DNA of 64,000 bases from Apoda limacodes. Lineage: Eukaryota; Arthropoda; Insecta; Lepidoptera; Limacodidae. The notes beneath the pieces are model-generated. The model did no database searches. It saw nothing but the letters and a program-made list of their open reading frames with translations, and was not told the DNA's origin. Position numbers and translations under genes: made by a program. Where the stretch lies: positions 34,303,521 through 34,367,520 of the forward strand of contig OX291544.1 of NCBI GenBank assembly GCA_946406115.1. Direction: 5' to 3'. Shown one piece after another: positions 45,052 through 55,943 of the stretch (position 1 is the stretch's first letter; each line of letters opens with the position of its first letter).

Positions 45052-45630
45052 ATCACTCTCTGATAGGTGGTGCGCGTTACTTGTTACTCTATCACTCTCT
45101 GGTCGGTTGTGTGTTACTTGTTACTCTATCACTCTCTGGTAGGTTGTGCGTTACTTGTTACTCTATTATTTCTCTGGTAGGTTGTGCGTTACTTGTTACT
45201 CTATCACTCTCTGGTCGATTGTGCGTTACTTGTTACTCTATCACGCTCTCGTAGGTTGTGCGTTACTTGTTACTCTATTACTCTCTGGTCGGTTGTGCGT
45301 TACTTGTTACTCTATCACTCTCTGGTAGGTTGTGCGTTACTTGTTACTCTATTATTTCTCTGGTAGGTTGTGCGTTACTTGTTACTCTATCACTCTCTGG
45401 TCAATTGTGCGTTATTTGTTACTCTATCACTCTCTGGTAGGTTGTGCGTTACTTGTTACTCTATTATTTCTCTGGTAGGTTGTGCGTTACTTGTTACTCT
45501 ATTATTTCTCTGGTAGGTTGTGCGTTACTTGTTACTCTATCACTCTCTGGTAGGTTGTGCGTTACTTATTGCTCTATCACTCTCTGGTAGGTTGTGCGTT
45601 ACTGTGCGTTACTTGTTACTCTTTCACTCT
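45052..45630. repeat. 37-38 bp tandem array, about 15 copies
   Basis: The unit is ctctggtaggttgtgcgtta plus cttgttactctatcact. Copies alternate between a 37-bp form (atcactct) and a 38-bp form (attatttct), and between gtagg and gtcgg/gtcga variants. The frame slips between copies, so the periodic ORFs are incidental. The last unit contains a local gcgttactg duplication. Confidence 0.92.
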
Positions 45631-47059
45631 ACAATTCGCCACAAGCTTGATATTGGGACATTTTGTTAAAAAAATACCAAAAGAGATTCCGACTTGTACT
45701 TCGCTTGGCACATATTTCATATCTTGAACCACAAATGGCGCTTTTCTGCATACCTACTTGCGAGAATAGACAGCACGTAGCGCGTACGCGGTGCGTTCAT
45801 ATGTCATTATCGCCCGTGCGTTCTATAGAATATGTATCTAGTAAGTGCGATGAAAAAAAAAATTTTAAATGTTTTTTTTTATGATAAATCTATAACAGCA
45901 TAAATAGAACAACAACCAAGCTATAAAACTGGGCGTGAAGGCTGACACATACGAGACGGATACTATCAAAAATCTAAAAACGCGGTAGCGTGTCAAGCCA
46001 AGTTCAAGTAACAGAACTGGCGAGCAGCACCGTGTGTAATATTACACGATCTATTTGGAGCCACTTTTGACCCCCTCATAGCTCAAAAACTATCTCACAT
46101 AAACGTGTCAAACTTGGCTCATATATTGAGACTTGCGAGATACATATGTGCTCCAAATTTAATAAGCACATCTCAAACGGTTATTTAGATATTAACGTTC
46201 AAAAATCGTCATTTTTATCACTGACTGACCTATAGATCAAAACTCTAACCCAGTTCCAGATGACCTAGAAAGTTCAAATTTGGCATGCAGATAGGTAATG
46301 AGGTTAATACAAAGGAATAAATCAAAAGCTGGTAAAATTTTATTAAAAATTTTAACTTAACCTTTGAGCGGGCGCGCGGTCATTTGTAACGGCAGCGGTC
46401 GCGCGTATCCATAATGACCGAAGGTTTTTAAGAATTAAAAAGACAAATTATTAAATTTTTTGATAACAATGTACTTAAACACATTCCCTTTAGAGAGAAT
46501 AAAAAAAATATACTTTTACGAAGTGCGTCGCGCGAATCTTCAACGACGTCAGGCGCGCGTTTACTTTAAAACCTACGCAGCATGCACAACGAAAATATAA
46601 TTTCGATTAAGTAATCCGCAGAAAAAGGAAGAATCTATTGTTTTGAGTTCACAATGTACCGAAGGGAGGCTACTAATATTGGCAAACATGAGTGAAGATA
46701 ATATACAAATTTATAACCGAAAATAGGGTTACCGACCGAGACCGGTTGAAGGTTAATTGATTCTATTAGGAACACTTAACTTATACTTATAAATACTGTA
46801 ATGTAAAAATCAGCAATCAAAACTTATGACAGCCGGTCTTTATGTGGATTTTAAGGTTTTCACGTGAATAAATAACGAGTTGAATATCACCCTTAATTTG
46901 TTTTTAATCCAAATATTTCCGTTTAAGTACTTACCTAGAGTATAGTCGACTTTCTTATTTATAACGTCATTATCTGGGATTAAGTATTAATTATTGTTTC
47001 AATATTTAGCACACATCAATAGTGTAAGATCATTACTTAAAAATAATTAAATAATAGGC
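45631..47059. other. Unassigned, repeat-like DNA
   Basis: 46050-46320 contains phrases such as ctcaaaaactatctcacata and aagttcaaatttggcatgca that resemble non-coding ends of lepidopteran DNA repeats. 46370-46570 has CpG-containing patches. I recognise no gene. Confidence 0.4.
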
Positions 47060-47230
47060 ATTTCGGTACATGGCGTGACGTGCGACGTCGCAGCAGCTTG
47101 GTGGGTGGGTGGTAGCGCGAACCTTGACGCGAACGTGTCCGAGCGAGTGGCAGCCGCGCTCATAAGCAAACGCCGCGCCTGATTGCTGTCCGGTTGTCTC
47201 TTGATATCTGACCTCGGTATAAGGTTGCGA
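47060..47230. promoter_or_regulatory. CpG/GC-rich patch upstream of OTU fragment
   Basis: In an AT-rich setting this 170-bp stretch is clearly GC-rich, with many CG dinucleotides and a ggtgggtgggtgg run. It lies 300 bp upstream of the OTU-like frame and could be a transposon promoter or LTR. No TATA or initiator was assigned. Confidence 0.3.
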
Positions 47231-47526
47231 TTTATGCTACGAAATTCATAGGTTTTCTTAAAAAATACTTATATATTTGTGTTTAAATTATTATTACAAT
47301 TCTTTTAGTAAGTACGTTTGGTATAGGCAATAGTTTAAATAAAAAATTAATAATAATTTTAGTATAGTTATAAGAGTTATAAGTAGGTATGTATACTTAA
47401 CTCTGAATGAGTTTGAGAATGAGAACTTATTGGTAACAAATTGTTTTTCTTTCGAATTGAATAGATAACAGGTAATTTGTTCCGTAATCGCCTTAAATTA
47501 TTATCTTTTTATTACGTATTTTGTAC

Positions 47527-47721
47527 AATGAGTCGTACAACAGAATTACAGGTGGGTAACACACTAACCTTACACCGAATTATTCCAATTCCTCCCGATG
47601 GAAGCTGCCTATTCCATTCGATTGCATATTCTTTGTTTGAGTATAGTAATATACAACAAACAAATAGGTTGCGTGAGACTATAGTAGAGTTTGTATGTCG
47701 TAAACGTAGGAAAATACAGTA
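47527..47721 (+). pseudogene. OTU-like cysteine protease, N-terminal fragment
   Basis: The ATG at 47527 (context acaATGa) opens a 65-residue frame. Residues 19-33 read IPPDGSCLFHSIAYS, the OTU-family motif with the catalytic Asp and Cys (DGxC[LF]F) and following helix, and then RLRETIVEFVC resembles the next OTU helix. It stops at 47721 (RRKIQ), far short of the 120-residue domain, and the catalytic His is absent. OTU domains of this type occur in eukaryotic transposon proteins as well as in deubiquitinases. An exon of a larger gene cannot be excluded. Confidence 0.6.
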
Positions 47722-47786
47722 GTTTAATAAAAACCATTTGTTATAAATAAGTACCTACTAATAATTTATGTATAAAAAGTAATGAA

Positions 47787-48338
47787 ATCCCATCAAAAAC
47801 ATAAATGTAAAATGAGAGCCAAGTTCAATATTATGATATATGCCTTGGATGTTGACTTCAACGACAAAAGAAGTGAGATCTAAATGGGTGCCAAGTTCAA
47901 TGGTCAGTCCTGAAATTTATTTATAACAACATAAAATATCATACCTTCTTATAACTTAGGATAATATATTGTAGCCTAAGGTCTGACTTGACTAGTTCTC
48001 ATATACGAATTATTATGTTCGATGGCTAGTTTCTACCAGCAAGCCAAATTTTCGGAATAATAAAATAAGAACCGACAAGGAACAGGTTTAGAACTTGCGA
48101 AGGCTATAATATAATTCGTATATGAGAAACTAGCCAAGTCAGACCTTGGACTACAATATATTATCGTAAGTTATAAGAAGAAAAGAAAATTTATATTGTT
48201 ATAAATAAATTTCAGGACTGACCATTGAACTTGGCACCCATTTAGATCTCACTTCTTTTGTCGTTGAAGTCAACATCCAAGGCATATATCATAATATTGA
48301 ACTTGGCTCTCATTTCACATTTATGTTTTTGATGGGAT
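47787..48338. mobile_element. Fold-back MITE, ~230-bp inverted arms
   Basis: Arms of about 230 bp (47787-48016 and about 48110-48338) are near-perfect reverse complements. They start atcccatcaaaaacat and enclose a ~95-bp loop. Small indels near 47940 and 48180 distinguish the arms. It is non-coding. It lies between the OTU fragment and a minus-strand open frame, and a clear target duplication could not be fixed. Confidence 0.88.
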
Positions 48339-48537
48339 ATATATTACGCCGTTTATCTGTTAATATCGCTCTCTCTATATAAATTAATGGATGTACACAC
48401 ATGGGGCGGACAATATATACTTCATCTCCCAGCATCCACGTCTGTTGAGCGATATTGACAGACTCTGTATCAGTTTTTCGCAAATATATACGGATTGATG
48501 CATTAATTGACCGCGCGAACGTGCCAATAATTACCAT
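48339..48537 (-). pseudogene. Unrecognised open frame next to the MITE
   Basis: The minus frame from ATG 48537 (MVIIGTFARSINASIRIYLR...) stays open for 66 codons until it enters the MITE. Composition is protein-like (ARSINAS, QQTWMLGDEVY, IYIERAIL). I recognise no family. It may be a broken remnant of the same unit as the OTU fragment, but it lies on the other strand. Confidence 0.3.
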
Positions 48538-48539
48538 TT

Positions 48540-50935
48540 ATTTTCAACCAACGTCAAAAAATAAGGTTTAGTGTTTTTTTTTTAGCGCCAAGGTGATCAT
48601 TGATTTTAATTTATTATTAATTGTTTTAAAAAGGAAGGTTTAGTGTTTAGTTTGCGGATATCATTTGCTGATCCTACATTTGCTGATCCTACATTGTCAA
48701 ACTAGCGGGCGTGCCATTTATTCTTATCATATATGTATTTTTGTGTGTTTGCAATTTTCTCAGCAACTATCACTGTTTTAATCTGTGTAATTAGATGTCG
48801 TTGTAGGTTAGGTAATAAGTTACTTTGAAATAATATACCTACTAATGTTTTAATGGCAAAAAAATACAAAAACGAGTTTAATAAACACATATACCTACCA
48901 TCTACGATAAAATTTAATAACATTATATAATTTATTGAGTGTCGGATAAATAAACAAAAAAAATATGTTTTATATTGATAGTACTCTTCGGATACGAAAT
49001 ATTTGTGAAGAGTAACCTTAATGTCCAAGCGGATAAATTATGATGAGTGTTTATATTCAAATAGGTAACAAACATATCGACCGCTACGAACGGATAGACA
49101 TGTTATTATGTATAGACAATTGACGTATAATGTACTTGCATTGACGTAGCAGGTCCTTCCAATTTAAAAGTCATATTACATTTACTATTCTACGGATTGA
49201 TGACAAATTTATCAATAGTAATTTCGTATATATAATAGATATATATCAACGAAGTCATATTTATATTTAAATTTACTGAACATATTTTGTTTTTATTTTG
49301 AACTTAGATAGGTAAATATATACATTTATGCTGTCTCAGTAACCTTTGCGATTTGAAGTGGTGTTAGTTTTTAAAAGTCTCAACGAGACTCACGATTATT
49401 CAAAGTATATCTTCGTAAATTGTGTTTTTACATACTCGTAGTTAATTGCATAAAAGCCTAGGTATCATGTGACATGTGACAAGTGTCATGTGACATGGTC
49501 AGCTATTCATCGCAGTTTAGTTATTGTTCTGAAATCGCAGTCATACTTTTATTGTATATACCGCATATTTCAAGAAAGTAAGTAGGGACTTTTATATATA
49601 AAATAAGATAATAAAAGATATACATAATTTACATTCGCAAGAGTCATTCCCGCCACAGATTTAATGTTGCCCAATATTGTCTATATTCTTATTGTAGTTT
49701 TATTACTAGTTTATTATAGTTTGCCGGGAGTTGACCGTACTAGTTAGCTTCAGAATATATTTAAATTAAATTTACTCCTATAACATAAATTTAGGATAAA
49801 TACTTGTTTATTTATAAGAATTATATCAATATATTATATTTTATAAAAAAAATATTTATTTAAGTATTTAAGATGTCTGATTACGATTTTTCCTTTTCTA
49901 CTACTGATTTTGATTCTTTATTTTACTCCTTAAATAGTTCCATTAATGAAATAGCCCTTGCTATTTTACCAATTGTAAACAATTCGTTTTAAAGACCCAC
50001 TAAGCAAGCCAATCTTGCAATAACATTGCTGAACATTTGGGAGCTTGTTAGTTTCAAATGCAAGGTTGCAACATTCCAGCAACCTCAAAACGAAGCCCTA
50101 ACGACCGCGCCATGTAATGTTAAGAAATGCAAGATAAATAATTTAAATATGAATTAATTCATATTTGAATTAAGTTTGATTTAATTTGATTTGTGTATTG
50201 CATATTGCAACAATGCGGGTTGGCGATCGCATTGAAGTTAAATATTTCCTAAGTATGGTGCTGCCGCCCACCATCTGGTATATCCCTTCGTCGCCTCGTT
50301 CAACACCCACGGAAGGATTTTAGGGTGGTGTTATTTTGCTCTGTCGTCTCCACATCGCAAACCGACACCACATAGTGGTTAATTTACTATATATATATTT
50401 TAAATGTATGTCAAAGATAGTTAAAAGAAAATTAATAAATGGTTATCACCTTTTAAAACCCATTAACCAGCTCCTTCATTTTCTTCCCTTCTCTCTCTTT
50501 CTCACTTTCTCTGTCTATCTTTCTTTGTCTAGGCCAGGGGTTTCCAAAGTATTTTTGGATTTGTAAATTGCAATGATGGTAATAAAGTCCAAAATTTTTT
50601 TTAGGTCTTTTATTTAAAACAAATATTTCACATATAAAAAAATCATTGCATGTTTTTGACATTATTTAAAATTCTAGGTTCAATAGAAGAAAGTGTCTGC
50701 GCCTCGTTATAGATGTCATCACGCCTCCTTCGAAAATCAATAGTCTGGGCAGTGTCACGAAATAAGTTTTTAATAATAAGTTTGAACGATTTTGGAGTAA
50801 ACAAAAATGAAACGGTATTTAAAAAAGATATAAAATTTTTGATTACAGCTAAAGTATTGGAGATACATAAATAATATATCTTAGTTTTTTATAGTACATT
50901 TAATAAGTTACAGTTTTGACATACTCAATTTTTTC
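48540..50935. other. AT-rich DNA, few recognisable features
   Basis: A duplicated tttgctgatcctacat lies at about 48664-48696. A catgtgacatgtgacaagtg cluster is near 49470. A 39-codon ATG frame at 49873-49992 (MSDYDFSFSTTDFDSLF...) has no known match. 50270-50400 includes cttcgtcgcctcgttcaaca, typical of lepidopteran repeat tails. Nothing is strong enough to call a gene. Confidence 0.4.
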
Positions 50936-50959
50936 GTTTTGATAATAGTTGCCAAAATA

Positions 50960-51975
50960 TATTATTTCCAAGGTGCAGGTTGCCAGGTTCGAGCGCAATA
51001 TTTTGACCAGGACTTTTTTATGAATGTTCAATGGGTAGAAGAGCACCGCCTGAACCAAGAAGATCTGCATTTAATATTCATAGACCTTGAGAAGGCCTTT
51101 GACCGGATCCCCCGAAAATTACTCTGGCGAGCTTTCAGAGCACAACGTCTGCTAAGATATGTATCATAACATCCGTACCAGATTTAGATCCCCAGCCGGT
51201 CTCCAAGGCCAAGAATTTAAAGGGGAAGTGGGTGGTTATCAGGGCTCCGCCCTTAGCCCCTTGCTTTTTAATCTAGTGATAGAATCTGCTCTATGCGGAT
51301 CACATAGCCCTTATAGCCAAAATTCCAATCAAACTACAATTTATTTATGGATCAATGTTTTGAAAAGCGCGGGACTTAGGGTGAGCCGATCTAAATCAGA
51401 GTACTTGGAATGCGGATTCAGCCAAAACTCAATACGGCTATCATCTATTACCCTGATAACAAGTCAAACGGTTTAAGTACTTGGGGTCTGTGGTCTCAAA
51501 TAGTACGGAAGTAGAGGCAGACATAGCGCATAGAGTCAATGTGGCCTGGCAGAAATGGAAATCCTATGCTATGCGACTCAAAGATGCCTTCTTAAATAAA
51601 AGGCAAAGTATACAAAATAGCTGTGAGACCCGCGTTGCAGTATGGGGCAGAATGTTGGACAGTAAAAGAAAAGCACATACAAAAACTGCATACGACGGAA
51701 ATGAAGTAGCCCCTGCATCCGAGAAACTCAGAGAGAGTCGTGTGAGGTTGTATGGACATGTTATGCGCAGAGACAAACCCACGTTGTTAAAAAGACGATG
51801 AACCTCCCGGAAAATGAAAGAGGACGAGGGCGACCACCTTCTAGCTGGTGGACCAGTATGACTAAGACTCTAAGTGAAAATAATCTACCTGAACTGATAA
51901 CCCAGGACAGAATGTTTTGACGCAAGCATATGAGGAGAGCCGACCATACATAAAATGGGAATGAGCAAAGAAGAA
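50960..51975 (+). pseudogene. RTE-like LINE ORF2, internally deleted
   Basis: Motifs in order across shifting frames: NVQWVEEHRLNQEDLHLIFI, DLEKAFDRIPRKLLWRAFRA, MYHNIRTRFRSPAGL, YQGSALSPLLFNLV. The YADD block is missing. Then come GLRVSRSKSEYLECGF, AHRVNVAWQKWKS, VRPALQYGAECWTVK and SEKLRESRVRLYGHVMRRD. The end (ERGRGRPPSSW-type, near 51820) is followed by a gaa-repeat tail (51968-51977). The loss of the active-site block and the numerous shifts show that it is dead. Assignment to RTE is from motif style. Confidence 0.85.
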
Positions 51976-52265
51976 GAAGTTCAATGGGTAGTCCTAATTT
52001 TGTTATCATATACACTAAAATTCAAAACTCTACCGAATAATGTTTTTTTTAGCACGAAAATTTGTCCAATTTTACTGGACTAATTGGAATTTCGATATTG
52101 AGTAGACAATCATGATATCGGATTCCGAAGTAAACCTAAGCGTATTCGTTCGTCAAATCACGATTCGGGATTTTTGGTGTTCGTCAGTGTTTAATGGTAC
52201 CTAGTCATCGTAATTAGTCAATTAGCGGTTAGAGCCCGATAGAGTTCCGATAGAGTCACGGCACC

Positions 52266-52325
52266 TATATAACTGCGTCCAGCGCTCATCACCAACATTA
52301 GTAAGGAGGTTTACTGCTCACCAAC
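52266..52325 (+). promoter_or_regulatory. TATA promoter and 5' UTR of the glycine-rich peptide gene
   Basis: TATATAA at 52266-52272 is followed about 30 bp later by cac-caacattag, a plausible start region near 52295. The short 5' UTR (about 30 nt) ends in ctcaccaac before the ATG at 52326. Strong TATA plus a very short first exon is the usual layout of insect cuticle and secreted peptide genes. Confidence 0.65.
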
Positions 52326-54742
52326 ATGCACAAATATGTAAGTAATCTTTCACTATTTATTGCATAATATTTTATACCAATGTACAATCAGAATTTTTTT
52401 CTGTATAAATTTTTGGTATCTTAATTTCTCGTTGGTGGCTCCGTGGCTCTGTGGCTCTTTTGGTAGTAGTAATTGCCAGCGGACCTGAAGGCCGTGGATT
52501 CGGTCCTTATACAAGACAAACATTTATTTGTTAAATATGCGAGTTTGTTTTGAGTCTGGGTAGTTTGGAACCAGATGGCCCTATGTGTTATGTCTAGGAA
52601 TTATTTATTATTATTATTATTTATATTATACATTTATGTTTCTCATTTGTGTCTCATCTGTCTATATACAAATATTATTGTATGTATTTATAAAACAACT
52701 GTGTGGCGTACACAGGGTTCCATAGAATGAGAATTATTGCGAATATCTAAAAAATACGGCCAAGTGCGTGTCTGTTCATGCGCAGTGTAGAGTTCCGTAG
52801 TTACCCGTCGGAATAATAAAAAGGATCAGTACTTATATTGAATTTAAAGTTTTTTAAACGACACTCATCTCAAATCAATCGAAAACTAAACCTTTAAAGT
52901 GCAAATCACAAACTACCTAGAGAAGGCTCGCTGGATTTGTAACATCGATTTGGCGCCGCCGCCCAGTCAGGCAGACAGACAGATGAACGTGGCGTTTTTT
53001 TACATACGGACTACGGAACCCTTAAAATGTGAACCAATTTTGTTCAAAACAACAATTAGATGAAAGTATTTTAAAAAGGTCTGTTATTGTGTATGTGATT
53101 AGATTTACCGTGAACGTCCACCGGTATCACGATAACGTAAAAAAACACGCTTTTGTAATTTATCGTTGCACGGAACGGTTTTTTATCGGTTTGGGGCCGT
53201 GGACGGACGATCAGAGCGAAGTTCGTCGTCAATTGACATTTCACCGTTTTTAAAACGGGAAAACTACTCAAACACTTTTTCAGTTTTCCCAATAGCATCT
53301 TCCTTATAGGCCGTTTTGAAGATTTCAAGAGTTTCAGTGCCAGTTTTATCAAGCAAGAAACAAAACTTTACGGCCGCACGCTGTTCACGAGAATGCAAAA
53401 ACGACGAGCACACAAAACAACTGTTACTAAAAATTCACACAAACCGAATGGAACCTTCTTTATCGACGACGCTTGGCTTACTGACTCGGGAATGGTGGCT
53501 CTATACGCCCCTAGCAGCAGAACGCGGTACTACAAAAACTCTGCCCACAATAATATCAGTTCGGTTTCATTAGGTTTTTCTTTTTATCCTCGTACATGTA
53601 TAAAAGTAAATCTCTCGTACTTTCTTCCGCAAAAATAAATAAATCTTTTTTCAGACATTTTTTCTGACCTAGTGGCAGACACCAGGTTTAACGCTTTTCG
53701 AAAACTTAGTAAATTGGATAAAAATTAGTGCAACTTACAGGTTCTAAGCAGTTTATCACACAGGACCACGATTTTTATAGTGTAGGTCCAACTTTTGCAT
53801 TTTTTTGCAAGTATTTGTTAAAAGACTATTGAATAATTGTCTATAAAATCAAAATATCTAGAACAATCAGTAAACGAATCTTGGAAACCTGAGGCAGCGC
53901 ACCAGGACTAATTAGTGTACATTCCTACGTAACAAATATTTGTACCTATGCGTTAAATTGAGAACCATCTCCTTTTCTTAAAATACATAGTTACTTAAAT
54001 GTTATGTACTCCCACTGAAATATTCTTAATAGCCTTTCATTTGGCAATTTTCTCCTTACTACCCTTAATACACAATCTACTATTGTGATTAAATATGTAG
54101 GTACATAATACACTATTGTGCCAGTAATTTAAAAGAGTAATGTAAACGCGAGCCCTGAATGACTTATTATCAGTATGCGCCAGAGACAGTGCGAGCGTGA
54201 CCTAAACACGATTGGAGCAAGAGTGTTACATCTGGTCGATTATTTAAGCGGCGTTTTGTTGACCGACATTATGCACATTATGCGTTTAATGTCAATAATC
54301 CAACCAAAGACAATGAGCCAAGATTTGTAAAGTTTGTCATACAATATTTATGTCATTTTAACTCAGCTAGATTATGACATTAAACGCATTAAAGCAGTGA
54401 ACAGAACGCACCTTTATTATTCTTATGACATGACACTTTCAAGTTTTAGTTTGGGAGATTCTGTTGTCGGACTTCTATAAGGTCCTTGGACTACTCTTAA
54501 TGTTACAATGTTGTGTGTTGTAGTTCGTCGCAATTCTGTTTGTAGTGGCGCTAGTGTCGCTGGCGGAGGCCAAGCCATTTTGGCCAATGGGTGGGTACGG
54601 CGGCGGGTACGGCGGCGGGTACGGCGGGTATGGTGGAAACTACGGTAGTTACCTTAACACCGGTAATTACGGCGGCTTCGGCGGGTACGGAAGTGGATAT
54701 AATGGATATGGAGGCATGATGGGATACCCATTTTATGGATAA
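52326..54742 (+). CDS. Secreted glycine/tyrosine-rich peptide, two exons
   Basis: Exon 1 is 52326-52337 (MHKY) followed by a perfect donor gtaagt. Exon 2 is 54524-54742 after ...gtgttgtag. The spliced product is 76 residues. Residues 1-20 (MHKYFVAILFVVALVSLAEA) form a clear signal peptide with an Ala-x-Ala-like cleavage site. The mature part is KPFWPMGGYGGGYGG... with GGY/GYG repeats, an NTGNYGG segment, and the end MMGYPFYG. It is probably a glycine-rich cuticular or immune/NPLP-type secreted peptide. The interrupted signal-peptide codons (4 residues in exon 1) are characteristic of insect cuticle genes. The 2.2-kb intron contains a repeat and a mariner fragment. A run of ataaaa after the stop may serve polyadenylation. 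The exact family is not resolved, and expression is unknown. Confidence 0.85.
52714..53022. mobile_element. Short element with AGGGTTCC/GGAACCCT ends, in intron
   Basis: A 309-bp segment starts AGGGTTCC and ends GGAACCCT, with gacagacagatgaac and ggccaagtgcgtg motifs typical of an abundant lepidopteran repeat. A related end occurs at 17483. It is non-coding and lies inside the intron of the peptide gene. Confidence 0.5.
53071..53605 (-). pseudogene. Mariner transposase N-terminal fragment and 5' end
   Basis: On the minus strand, after a 5' region near 53600-53420, the translation gives EQRAAVKFCFLLDKTGTETL, EIFKTAYKEDAIGKTEKVFE and, after a stop, FSRFKNGEMSIDDELRSDRP. This is the mariner transposase N-terminal helix-turn-helix region (family style KTATET..., FEWFSRFK.GE.S.DD). 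The catalytic DDD domain is missing. It is a truncated relic in the intron of the glycine-rich peptide gene and also has stop and frameshift mutations. Confidence 0.85.
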
Positions 54743-54947
54743 ACTTACTTCTTATTATAACATAAAATTTTTCATAAAATATACGTTTTATAATAGTTAT
54801 TAACGTGTCTTAGTTTTTTTTAATAATATTTAAACCTGCCAATATACCTATGAAACACTTTTAAATCATCAGAAGCGACAAGTTTAAGCAGCTACCTACT
54901 AGTAGTATGGTATTATGTTAAACAAGTATATATATTATGTATAAATG

Positions 54948-55800
54948 TGTAGCGGATCATATCGTACCGCTTACAAGCAAGGCTGACGTCACGCGTCCTA
55001 CATCACGCTATCGAAGTTTCAGTTTCAGTTCAGTATATATAGAAACCGAAGCGAAATTTAAGTGGCCAAACCCCGCAAAGCTCCAGGTGCCGATCGCATT
55101 ACGAACACAGCGTTGCGTCACCGTCCGTCAGCATCGTCAGCATCGTCAACCAGACCAGATCCACACAGGCTTTGCTCGCTCCAGTGCTCAGGGCAAAACT
55201 GCCTTTACGGACGGAGCTCGGGGTCTACAAAACCTACATCAGTCCCCGCCTCACATATGCAGCGCCAGCATGGTTCACACTACTAAGCGAAACCCAGCGT
55301 AAACGACTACGCACAGTACAACAGGGCTCTTCGCACCATAGTCGGCGCATCCCGCTACGTGAGGAACGCTACGATTGAGAGAGACCTGCAGATCGAGCCA
55401 ATGGACGACTTTGCCGGCCGCCTCGCGACCAACATGTTCGCGCGCGCTGACGAGTTCCGATTGCCGCATATAAAAGACTTGGCGCCGCAGCACGCGCGGC
55501 CATCGGACAGCAAACCTACCCACGGGACCTAGTCCTTGTGGAGAGCGATGCCGGTAGCAGCCCTGCGGCTCCTAGCTGAAGACCCATGGAAGCCGACGGT
55601 CAGAGACCCACCCAAAGACCTGCCCGTAGTCACGGGCAGCGGACAGCAACCATTTGGAGGAGGCCACACCTCGAGCAAATTTCCCCACGCGCACACTGTG
55701 TGTGTGTGAGAAGACACGAACGCAATTTAAGTGGACCACGGCGGTCCCCAGGCATAACAACTCGCCTGGCAGGAGATCTCCTCTTTGCCGCCGCTCCACA
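54948..55800 (+). mobile_element. Solo LTR (TRIM family) split by a LINE fragment
   Basis: 54948-55065 matches the first part of the 42776-42959 LTR (TGTAGCGGATCATATC..., agtatatatagaaaccgaa). 55722-55800 matches its second part (gtggaccacggcggtcccca ... GCCGCTCCACA). Between them lies a LINE RT fragment. There is no second LTR or internal region next to it, so it is a solo LTR about 190 bp long before interruption. Confidence 0.88.
55066..55721 (+). pseudogene. Jockey-like LINE ORF2 fragment inside the solo LTR
   Basis: Starts with AKPRKAPGADRITNTAL, the RT block 1 of jockey-type LINEs. It then jumps by deletion to VYKTYISPRLTYAAPAWF, RKRLRTVQQG and, frameshifted, RYVRNATIERDLQIEPMDDF and PRDLVLVESDAGSSPAAPS at the ORF end. 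The RT catalytic core is deleted. It is flanked by aatttaagtgg (about 55055-55065 and 55724-55734), a likely target duplication. Confidence 0.85.
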
Positions 55801-55943
55801 TATGTATGTAAATTTAACAAATTAACTTTGATTACAAGAAATATTATTTGCTTTTATTTAAATATTATATTTTTGATTTAGAAAAGATTCAAATCATAGT
55901 CAACCTGGTAAGTGAATTATTAATTTTATATATATAAATATAT

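Noticed and set aside
45146..45440. 60-residue ORFs with VTCYSI-like repeats
   Set aside because: Generated by the 37/38-bp tandem array, with frame slippage between units.
53316..53638. Plus-strand ORFs in the intron of the peptide gene
   Set aside because: They are antisense to the mariner 5' region and transposase.
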